In this document: piece by piece, positions 1 to 4,413 of the stretch
How the letters are laid out: each line of letters begins with the position of its first letter
Position numbering within the stretch: the first letter of the stretch is position 1
Assembly (NCBI GenBank): GCA_964635875.1
Contig: CAZWRK010000176.1
Location: forward strand, 1-6,911
Reading direction: 5' to 3'
Source: CAZWRK01 sp964635875
GTDB taxonomy: Bacteria; Pseudomonadota; Gammaproteobacteria; Burkholderiales; Aquaspirillaceae
DNA length: 6,911 bases
Notes under the pieces: model-generated
What the model was told of the DNA's origin: nothing
Seen by the model: the letters and a program-made list of their open reading frames with translations, nothing else
Databases searched by the model: none
Translations under genes and position numbers: made by a program

Positions 1-348
1 AATGTCTTCACTGATCCACGTGTCATCAGCGTAGCTACGAGGTAGTGAGCAGGCACGGATCACCCGTTCAAAAGCCTGATTGATGGTGATGCGATAATCC
101 TGCTTTTTCATACTCCGAATGAGGGTTTTACTGGGCTGATAATCCTGCGGGCGTATGATGCAACGTGGCTCGGGGCACCACCAGCAAATGGGCTCGCCTG
201 TTGAGAACCATGGAAACAAACCATGGGTGTAGGCTTCAAACAGGGTAGAAGGGGAGAGGTCTGCACCGATACAAATTAAGCCTTCACCCTCGGGGTCAAC
301 TTCAAGCGGATCGGGAAAGATATACTCAGAAGGCGGTAACTGCTGCAT
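1..348 (-). CDS. aat: Leucyl/phenylalanyl-tRNA--protein transferase, N-terminal 116 residues (partial)
   Basis: The enzyme transfers Leu or Phe from aminoacyl-tRNA to proteins with N-terminal Arg or Lys, creating a primary N-degron for ClpS/ClpAP; it is cytoplasmic. Reading the minus strand from the ATG at 346-348 gives 116 codons that run off the window edge without a stop. The translation has the family signature: an IGADLSPSTLFEAYTHGLFP stretch (about residues 27-46), then PWFS (46-49) and the WWCPEPR block (56-62), closely matching E. coli Aat (LGGDLS, GIFPWFSPGDP, WWSPDPR). The later DDTWISED (108-115) corresponds to the GTWIT region. E. coli Aat is 234 aa, so about half is missing here. 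No clear Shine-Dalgarno precedes the ATG. trxB lies upstream on the same strand but is separated by a terminator, so aat probably has its own promoter in 349-395. Confidence 0.95.
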   Translation of the reverse strand, partial: MQQLPPSEYIFPDPLEVDPEGEGLICIGADLSPSTLFEAYTHGLFPWFSTGEPICWWCPEPRCIIRPQDYQPSKTLIRSMKKQDYRITINQAFERVIRACSLPRSYADDTWISEDI

Positions 349-356
349 AGTGGTGT

Positions 357-394
357 GTATACATGATAAAAAATGACTTTAAGATCATACATAC
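357..394. repeat. Imperfect inverted repeat upstream of aat
   Basis: GTATACATGAT at 357-367 is the reverse complement of ATCATACATAC at 384-394 at 9 of 11 positions, with a 16-base A/T-rich spacer. It occupies nearly all of the space between the trxB terminator and the aat start, where the aat promoter should lie. It could be an operator, a 5'-leader hairpin, or chance in an A/T-rich stretch. I cannot match it to a known regulator. Confidence 0.3.
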
Positions 395-417
395 AAAAAC
401 CGCCTATGGAAGGCGGT
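394..417 (-). terminator. Rho-independent terminator of trxB
   Basis: The arms ACCGCCT (399-405) and AGGCGGT (411-417) form a perfect 7-bp GC-rich stem with a 5-base loop. Read on the minus strand, after the trxB stop, the hairpin is followed by a run of five U (395-399, the last of which overlaps the stem base). It lies 18 bases past the trxB stop codon. The plus-strand side also has a T run (419-423), so it could work both ways, but no plus-strand gene ends here. Confidence 0.85.
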
Positions 418-434
418 CTTTTTCAAGGCTTAGA

Positions 435-1391
435 TTATTCGCCTAAAGCATCCAAATACTTTTCTGCATCTAGCGCAGCCATACAGCCAGAACCTGCTGA
501 AGTGATCGCTTGACGATAAACGCTATCAGCAATGTCACCTGCTGCGAATACACCAGCGACAGAAGCAGCTGTGGCATTACCAGATGTACCGCTTTGAACT
601 TGGATATAGCCATCACGTAAGTTCAGTTGACCATCAAACATTGCGCTGTTTGGTTTGTGGCCAATTGCAACAAACACGCCAGTTAACGCGATATCTTGCG
701 TGCTGCCGTCTTGTGTTGATTGGATCCGCATGCCTGTGAGCCCCGTTTGGTCGCCAAGCACTTCGTTCAAAGTGTGATTCCACACAATGGTGACTTTGCC
801 TTCTTTTTCTTTTTCGAGAAGTTTGTCTGCCAGAATTTTTTCGCAACGGAATTTGTCACGGCGATGAACAACGGTGACATGTCGGGCGATGTTGGCAAGG
901 TAAAGTGCTTCTTCAACAGCGGTATTGCCACCGCCAATGACTGCGACGTCTTGGTTGCGATAGAAAAATCCATCGCATGTTGCGCAAGCAGAAACGCCTT
1001 TGCCCATGAAGGTTTGCTCGGATTCAAGGCCAAGGTATTGTGCGGATGCGCCGGTTGCGATAATCAATGCGTCGCAGGTGTATTCTCCGGCATCGCCTAC
1101 GAGGCGAATCGGTTTTTCTTCGAGCTTTGCGGTGTGAATATGATCAAAGATCATTTCTGTACCAAAGCGTTCGGCGTGTTTTTGGAAGCGGCTCATGAGC
1201 TCTGGGCCCATGACGCCATCGGCATCTGCTGGCCAGTTATCGACATCTGTCGTGGTCATGAGTTGCCCGCCTTGGGCGAGGCCGGTGATGATGACAGGCT
1301 GCAAATTGGCGCGTGCTGCGTAAACAGCGGCAGTGTAGCCTGCAGGGCCAGAGCCGAGAATTAACAGTCGTTGATGGCGAGTTGTGCTCAT
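435..1391 (-). CDS. trxB: Thioredoxin-disulfide reductase (NADPH)
   Basis: A cytoplasmic FAD flavoenzyme that passes electrons from NADPH to thioredoxin. The 318-aa length is usual for bacterial low-molecular-weight TrxB. Visible motifs in order: FAD-binding GSGPAG (13-18), GGQLMTTTDVDNWP (41-54), ATGAS (112-116), the redox-active CATC (Cys136 and Cys139) followed by DG, the NADPH-binding GGGNTA (153-158) with HRRD (176-179) typical of NADPH preference, and the C-terminal FAD motif VFAAGDI (281-287). All catalytic parts are present, so the gene looks intact. The ATG start is supported by GGAAG six bases upstream. It is divergent from the small motility gene and followed by its own terminator, so it is probably monocistronic. 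Confusion with other flavoproteins such as AhpF is unlikely because there is no N-terminal glutaredoxin-like extension. Confidence 0.98.
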   Translation of the reverse strand: MSTTRHQRLLILGSGPAGYTAAVYAARANLQPVIITGLAQGGQLMTTTDVDNWPADADGVMGPELMSRFQKHAERFGTEMIFDHIHTAKLEEKPIRLVGDAGEYTCDALIIATGASAQYLGLESEQTFMGKGVSACATCDGFFYRNQDVAVIGGGNTAVEEALYLANIARHVTVVHRRDKFRCEKILADKLLEKEKEGKVTIVWNHTLNEVLGDQTGLTGMRIQSTQDGSTQDIALTGVFVAIGHKPNSAMFDGQLNLRDGYIQVQSGTSGNATAASVAGVFAAGDIADSVYRQAITSAGSGCMAALDAEKYLDALGE

Positions 1392-1397
1392 GTTTTT

Positions 1398-1402
1398 CTT
1401 CC
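1398..1402 (-). promoter_or_regulatory. Ribosome binding site of trxB
   Basis: GGAAG on the minus strand, six bases before the ATG at 1391. This spacing supports the chosen start, which also matches the usual N-terminus a few residues before the first FAD-binding strand. Confidence 0.7.
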
Positions 1403-1440
1403 AATCGTGGTGGAGTGGGTCAATTGCTTGCTTAGTGTAC

Positions 1441-1461
1441 GGACAGATCTCAAGATCTACC
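1441..1461. repeat. Quasi-palindrome with two AGATCT half-sites between trxB and the motility gene
   Basis: The core AGATCTCAAGATCT (1445-1458) is a perfect 6+6 inverted repeat around a two-base centre. The flanks GGAC (1441-1444) and ACC (1459-1461) extend the symmetry in part. It is centred about 60 bases upstream of the trxB ATG and about 50 bases upstream of the TATAAT of the divergent gene, so it could be an operator for either. Because each half is itself a palindrome, chance is a real possibility. No known regulator is recognised. Confidence 0.3.
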
Positions 1462-1501
1462 TGATGTTGTCACATGGGGGCTATATGTTCGTTGGCAAGT
1501 T

Positions 1502-1507
1502 TATAAT
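1502..1507 (+). promoter_or_regulatory. Candidate -10 element of the motility gene
   Basis: A perfect TATAAT, 50 bases upstream of the ATG at 1558. No good -35 is seen 16-18 bases upstream (the sequence there is around GGGGCTAT), and there is no TG extension. If it is real, it probably needs an activator or uses another contact. Confidence 0.4.
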
Positions 1508-1544
1508 CAAGGGTGTACAGTGAACGGTATCTGAAAGGGTTTTG

Positions 1545-1551
1545 AGGGAGG
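1545..1551 (+). promoter_or_regulatory. Strong Shine-Dalgarno that decides the motility gene start
   Basis: AGGGAGG lies six bases before the ATG at 1558 but only three bases before the in-frame GTG at 1555. The spacing favours the ATG, giving a 63-residue protein rather than 64. Confidence 0.75.
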
Positions 1552-1557
1552 CTTGTG

Positions 1558-1749
1558 ATGGAAATTAATGCGGTAGGTTCGGGCTATACGGGCAGCACCA
1601 GTGTGCTAGATCAAACGTCGACTTTTGCATTGAAAAAAGCAAATGAAATCAATGAGAAAACAGTCACAGAACTCGTTGATAAAACAACTGAACAGCTTAA
1701 ACAAAATAACCCGCCTAACTTGGGTCAAAACGTAGATGTCAAAGCGTAA
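1558..1749 (+). CDS. YjfB-family putative motility protein, 63 aa
   Basis: A small soluble protein with no signal peptide or membrane segment. The C-terminal NPPNLGQNVDVKA (51-63) and the central ALKKANEINEKTVTELVD (24-41) fit the pattern I know for the YjfB-like putative motility family (Pfam YjfB_motility): an N-terminal region rich in small residues, an LKKA helix, and an N-P-P-x-L-G-x-x-x-D-x-x-A tail. The molecular function of the family is not established; the motility label comes from its association with flagellated bacteria, and no flagellar gene is in this window. The gene has its own strong ribosome site, a candidate TATAAT and a terminator, so it is a stand-alone unit, divergent from trxB and convergent with map. 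There is no cysteine or tryptophan in it. Coding status is strongly supported; the family call is from memory of the motif. Confidence 0.82.
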   Translation: MEINAVGSGYTGSTSVLDQTSTFALKKANEINEKTVTELVDKTTEQLKQNNPPNLGQNVDVKA

Positions 1750-1774
1750 TATTTGAGATGTCTCGTAAAAAACG

Positions 1775-1804
1775 AAAGCCGACCGTTGATAGGTCGGCTT
1801 TTTT
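1775..1804. terminator. Bidirectional terminator between the motility gene and map
   Basis: AAAGCCGACC (1775-1784) pairs perfectly with GGTCGGCTTT (1792-1801) around a 7-base loop. On the plus strand it is followed by T to 1804; on the minus strand the stem runs into TTTCGTTTTTT. It sits between the convergent stops of the 63-aa gene (1749) and map (1816) and can serve both. Confidence 0.9.
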
Positions 1805-1815
1805 ACGGCTGTAGC

Positions 1816-2613
1816 TTAGACAAATTCTGGCCGTTTAGGCGTTCCGTCAGAAACGGTAAGCACTTCGTAACCGTCTTCTGTGACTAAGATGGTATGTTCC
1901 CACTGGGCTGATAGGCTGCGATCTTTTGTTTCAACTGTCCAGCCATCAGGTTTAATTTTGATGTGGCGCTTGCCTGCATTAATCATAGGTTCAATTGTGA
2001 AAATCATCCCCGCTTGTAATTCTACGCCTGTTCCAGGTCGGCCGTAGTGAAGGACTTGAGGATCTTCGTGGAACGATTTTCCAATACCATGACCACAAAA
2101 TTCTTGGACAACAGAATAACCTGCATTTTCTGCATATTTTTGAATGGCATAACCAATATCGCCAAGATGCGCGCCGGCCTTCACTTTTTCGATACCGATC
2201 CACATGGATTCGTAAGTGACTTTGACGAGCCTACGTGCTTGCGGTGTGACATTTCCAACCATAAACATGCGGCTGGTATCGCCGTGGTAGCCATCTTTAA
2301 TGACGGTGATGTCTAAATTGATAATCTCGCCGCTTTTTAGAGCGCGGTCGCTTGGCACGCCGTGGCAGATGACTTGATTAATTGAAGTACAAATTGATTT
2401 TGGGTAGGGTGCATGGCCATCAGGGGCATAGTTCAGTGGCGCGGGAATGCAGCCCTGAACGTTGACCATGTAGTCATGGCATAGCTTATCAAGAGTTTCT
2501 GTTGTCACACCGGGCACAACAAAAGGGGTAATGTAATCTAAGACTTCGCTCGCAAGGCGGCCAGCAATGCGCATTTTTTGAATGTCTTCAGCGTTTTTAA
2601 TAAAAATTGCCAT
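1816..2613 (-). CDS. map: Methionine aminopeptidase, type I
   Basis: A cytoplasmic dinuclear metallopeptidase that removes the initiator Met from nascent proteins with a small second residue. With the ATG at 2613 it is 265 aa, like E. coli Map (264 aa), and begins MAIFIKNAEDIQKMR versus MAISIKTPEDIEKMR. All metal ligands are visible: Asp101 (NLDITV), Asp112 (HGDTS), His175 (CGHGIG), Glu208 (TIEPM) and Glu239 (WEHT). The substrate-site histidines His84 (ICHGVP) and His182 (FHEDP) are also present. There is no N-terminal zinc-finger extension, which makes it type Ia. The frame stays open upstream to a GTG at 2682, but that codon lies inside the porin terminator hairpin, so the ATG is chosen. 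No clear Shine-Dalgarno precedes it. The common rpsB-tsf neighbours are absent; this is a stand-alone copy. Confidence 0.97.
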   Translation of the reverse strand: MAIFIKNAEDIQKMRIAGRLASEVLDYITPFVVPGVTTETLDKLCHDYMVNVQGCIPAPLNYAPDGHAPYPKSICTSINQVICHGVPSDRALKSGEIINLDITVIKDGYHGDTSRMFMVGNVTPQARRLVKVTYESMWIGIEKVKAGAHLGDIGYAIQKYAENAGYSVVQEFCGHGIGKSFHEDPQVLHYGRPGTGVELQAGMIFTIEPMINAGKRHIKIKPDGWTVETKDRSLSAQWEHTILVTEDGYEVLTVSDGTPKRPEFV

Positions 2614-2638
2614 CGAGAAAAGGTCTGCCTGCAGAGAT

Positions 2639-2644
2639 ATTTTA
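2639..2644 (-). promoter_or_regulatory. Candidate -10 element of map
   Basis: TAAAAT on the minus strand matches TATAAT at five of six positions, 25 bases before the map ATG. The -35 region about 16 bases upstream (TTTTTG) is weak and overlaps the U-tract of the porin terminator. A promoter is needed here because the terminator isolates map from the porin gene. Confidence 0.35.
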
Positions 2645-2659
2645 AGAGCAGCAATAGTA

Positions 2660-2700
2660 ACAAAAATTAAAAGAACGGGCACCGCTAGGGTGCCCGTTCT
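2660..2700 (-). terminator. Strong rho-independent terminator of the porin gene
   Basis: AGAACGGGCACC (2672-2683) and GGTGCCCGTTCT (2689-2700) form a perfect 12-bp stem around a 5-base loop. On the minus strand it is followed by TTTAATTTTTG (2661-2671). It lies 34 bases past the porin stop. The arrangement fits a highly transcribed porin gene kept separate from map downstream. Confidence 0.93.
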
Positions 2701-2734
2701 GAACTGAAATTTAACCGACTAAGTCGGTGCTAAA

Positions 2735-3775
2735 TCAGAAGGAGTGGCGCAGGCCAACACCGAATGCTGTCGGGTTGGAACCAGCAGCTACACCAGTTGC
2801 GAGGCTGTTCAGAGCAAAGTTACGCGCTGCGCCGTCGTTGTTGTCAATGCGTGTGAAGTAGCCATAAGCCATAGTTGCTTTAGACAGATCGTAAGTCGCA
2901 GCAAGCGTCCATTGGCTTGCGTCGTCTTTAGCATTGCTTTCAGACTCGTTCAGTTTGACGTAAGCCAAGCCCAAGCCGATTGCGCCCATTTTGTGTTTTG
3001 CGCCAACAGTCCAAGAGTTTTGGGTTTTGTCGCTCATGCCAACACGTTGGTCATTTTGACGTTCGAAGCCAGCACCAACGGTGGTGTCGCCGAAGGTGTA
3101 GTTTGCGCCAACTTGCCACAGGTCGGTGTCGTAACCTTTAGCGATGTTGTCGTTACGTTTTTCGTAACCAACAGTTGCATGAACGCCATTGGCTTTGTAT
3201 TGCACAGCCAAGCTGTAAACGTCTTTGTTTGTGTCAGCAACGCGTGCTTCGTCTGTGCCGTAAGAAATGCCAGCGCTAAAGCCAGAGAAAGACGGGCTGA
3301 AGTAATGCGCGCTGTTAACCATACGGGTTGCGCCGCGGCAGAATAGAGAATTCGTTGTACCGCCACCACAGATATCGGCAACACCATTCGGCAGCGGGTT
3401 CACCACTGCTGCTAGAGTTTTGTAGGCGCTGTCATGACGGCCTGCCAGCACTTTACCGAAACCACCTTCAAGACCAACAAAGGAATTGCGGGTAGCAAAT
3501 GTATCGGTGCCAGAACCGTCCATTTGCACGCCTTGTTCAACTTGCCAGATAGCTTTCAGGCCGTTACCAAGGTCTTCGCTACCTTTGAAACCGATTTTGG
3601 AGGTGTTGCTAGTCACGCGTGTGCGGGAGTTTACGTCATTAGCGCTGTTTGCTGCACCGTTAGCAGATACAGACTCAACGGATACGTCAACAGCACCGTA
3701 AATTTGAACTTCGGCCATTGCGACCGGAGCGATAAAGGCACCAGCAAGGGCTGCAGCAATCAGTTTCTTATTCAT
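2735..3775 (-). CDS. Gram-negative outer-membrane porin, 346 aa
   Basis: A betaproteobacterial general porin (Porin_4/OmpC-like superfamily), expected to be a 16-stranded trimeric beta-barrel for diffusion of small hydrophilic solutes. Residues 1-21 are a Sec signal peptide (MNKK, hydrophobic Ala-rich core, VAMA cleavage site), and the mature protein starts EVQIYGAVD, typical of the family. Further signatures are GFKGSEDLGNGLKAIWQVE (62-80) and GLEGGFGKVLAGRHDS (101-116), which precedes loop 3, then alternating amphipathic strands to the C-terminal GVGLRHSF. The terminal Phe is the BAM recognition residue. Cys136 and Cys146 lie in the presumed loop 3 and could form a disulfide. The start is supported by GGAG eight bases before the ATG. 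Substrate preference cannot be read from the sequence. It has its own promoter candidate and terminator, so it is probably monocistronic. Confidence 0.95.
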   Translation of the reverse strand: MNKKLIAAALAGAFIAPVAMAEVQIYGAVDVSVESVSANGAANSANDVNSRTRVTSNTSKIGFKGSEDLGNGLKAIWQVEQGVQMDGSGTDTFATRNSFVGLEGGFGKVLAGRHDSAYKTLAAVVNPLPNGVADICGGGTTNSLFCRGATRMVNSAHYFSPSFSGFSAGISYGTDEARVADTNKDVYSLAVQYKANGVHATVGYEKRNDNIAKGYDTDLWQVGANYTFGDTTVGAGFERQNDQRVGMSDKTQNSWTVGAKHKMGAIGLGLAYVKLNESESNAKDDASQWTLAATYDLSKATMAYGYFTRIDNNDGAARNFALNSLATGVAAGSNPTAFGVGLRHSF

Positions 3776-3783
3776 TCAGTGTG

Positions 3784-3787
3784 CTCC
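3784..3787 (-). promoter_or_regulatory. Ribosome binding site of the porin gene
   Basis: GGAG on the minus strand, eight bases before the ATG at 3775, within usual spacing. It agrees with the start set by the signal peptide. Confidence 0.65.
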
Positions 3788-3830
3788 ACAAAGTGTGTTG
3801 TAAAACGCTTCTTGCAACGAAGGCGGACTC

Positions 3831-3839
3831 AATATAACA
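3831..3839 (-). promoter_or_regulatory. Candidate extended -10 promoter of the porin gene
   Basis: TGTTATATT on the minus strand combines a TGn extension with TATATT (five of six matches to TATAAT). No good -35 is seen 17 bases upstream, which is acceptable for an extended -10 promoter. The predicted leader would be roughly 50 bases. Confidence 0.45.
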
Positions 3840-3905
3840 GAATGGTAGGCTGCTTTTGGTGAAAAAACTGTTGCATTTTGACACTTAAAGCCAAGAACTG
3901 TTGTT

Positions 3906-3932
3906 TTTATCCCAAAAATTGATTGGGATAAA
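3906..3932. repeat. Perfect 10-bp inverted repeat over the stop codon of the DUF3579 gene
   Basis: TTTATCCCAA (3906-3915) and TTGGGATAAA (3923-3932) pair perfectly around a 7-base loop. The repeat covers the last seven or eight codons and the TAA. On the minus strand it is followed by AACAACAG, with no U-tract, and it is only moderately GC-rich, so it is not a standard terminator. It might stabilise the mRNA 3' end or be a protein site. Confidence 0.5.
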
Positions 3933-4224
3933 CCTCATCAATCAAGGTTCGGCAATCAATCACTCTGAGATCATTGTCTTGCGCAAAAGACATTAGGAAG
4001 CGATAAACCCGAGGGTCAATTTTTTCTAACTTCTTATCTACTGCGACACAACGCACGTTATCCAGCATCAATGGACGCACGTAAACATGGTATTCCAGCT
4101 TTTTTTGGCCGGATTCGAAGGAGGAAAGAATGCCAGAAAGTCGTTCTGCCCAATCGCTGGGGCGGAAGGTGCGGCCATCGGAAGTGAGGCCCTGAATAAT
4201 AACTTCGTATGGATTACAGATCAT
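3907..4224 (-). CDS. DUF3579 family protein, 105 aa
   Basis: A small, probably cytoplasmic protein of unknown function. I recognise the DUF3579 pattern, a family mainly of Betaproteobacteria: an N-terminal VIIQGLTSDGRTFRPSDWAE (8-27), the central YVRPLM (48-53) followed by VRCVAVD (57-63), and the C-terminal YRFLMSFAQDNDLRVID (74-90). The length of about 100 aa is normal, and there is no signal peptide or membrane segment. From memory, homologues often sit among arginine biosynthesis genes next to argF and argG; here the argF start is about 2.6 kb away beyond dinG and on the other strand, so the link may be an old neighbourhood. The ATG is the first in-frame Met, but no Shine-Dalgarno is visible before it. 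dinG lies 189 bases upstream on the same strand with no clear terminator between, so co-transcription is possible. Confidence 0.85.
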   Translation of the reverse strand: MICNPYEVIIQGLTSDGRTFRPSDWAERLSGILSSFESGQKKLEYHVYVRPLMLDNVRCVAVDKKLEKIDPRVYRFLMSFAQDNDLRVIDCRTLIDEVYPNQFLG

Positions 4225-4256
4225 GGTGTGCTAACGCTTGATGTTGTCTCAAAGGG

Positions 4257-4283
4257 TGACCATTTTCATATAGATGAAGGTCA
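4257..4283. repeat. Interrupted inverted repeat upstream of the DUF3579 gene
   Basis: TGACC (4257-4261) plus TTCAT (4265-4269) pair with ATGAA (4274-4278) plus GGTCA (4279-4283): a 10-bp stem with a 3-base bulge and a 4-base loop. It is about 33 bases upstream of the DUF3579 start, so it could be a leader hairpin or an operator. No U-tract follows on the minus strand, so it is unlikely to be the dinG terminator. Confidence 0.3.
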
Positions 4284-4413
4284 TTTTAAGCGCAATAAAG
4301 GAGATATATAGACTGCTTTGCATACCTGTTTGTGTTGTTTTTTGAAATAAAAACAGGCTCGACAAAGATTCAGTGCTTGCTGTGGTTTTCCAGTAATACC
4401 CTGTTATGTTACT

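Noticed and set aside
798..818. T-rich stretch in trxB as a frameshift site
   Set aside because: The zero-frame translation continues normally (LLEKEKEGK) with all downstream motifs in frame, so no frameshift is needed.
720..1364. 214-codon plus-strand open frame opposite trxB
   Set aside because: It is antisense to a fully intact trxB; its translation is rich in Cys and Phe runs and shows no known domain, typical of a shadow frame.
1492..1497. TTGGCA as -35 of the motility gene
   Set aside because: It is only four bases from the TATAAT at 1502, so the two cannot belong to one sigma-70 promoter.
2614..2682. N-terminal extension of map from an in-frame GTG at 2682
   Set aside because: The GTG lies within the porin terminator hairpin, the added residues are absent from type I Map proteins, and MAIFIKNAEDIQKMR matches the E. 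coli start.
2744..3346. 200-codon plus-strand open frame opposite the porin gene
   Set aside because: Antisense shadow of a well-supported porin; composition (Cys/Val-rich) is unlike a real protein, and it has no terminator or family match.
4297..4303. AAAGGAG Shine-Dalgarno-like sequence on the plus strand
   Set aside because: No start codon at usable distance; the nearest frame (TTG at 4318) closes within about 10 codons.
4325..4357. CCTGTTT/AAACAGG inverted repeat as dinG terminator
   Set aside because: The stem is only 7 bp around a 19-base loop, and no T run follows on either strand.
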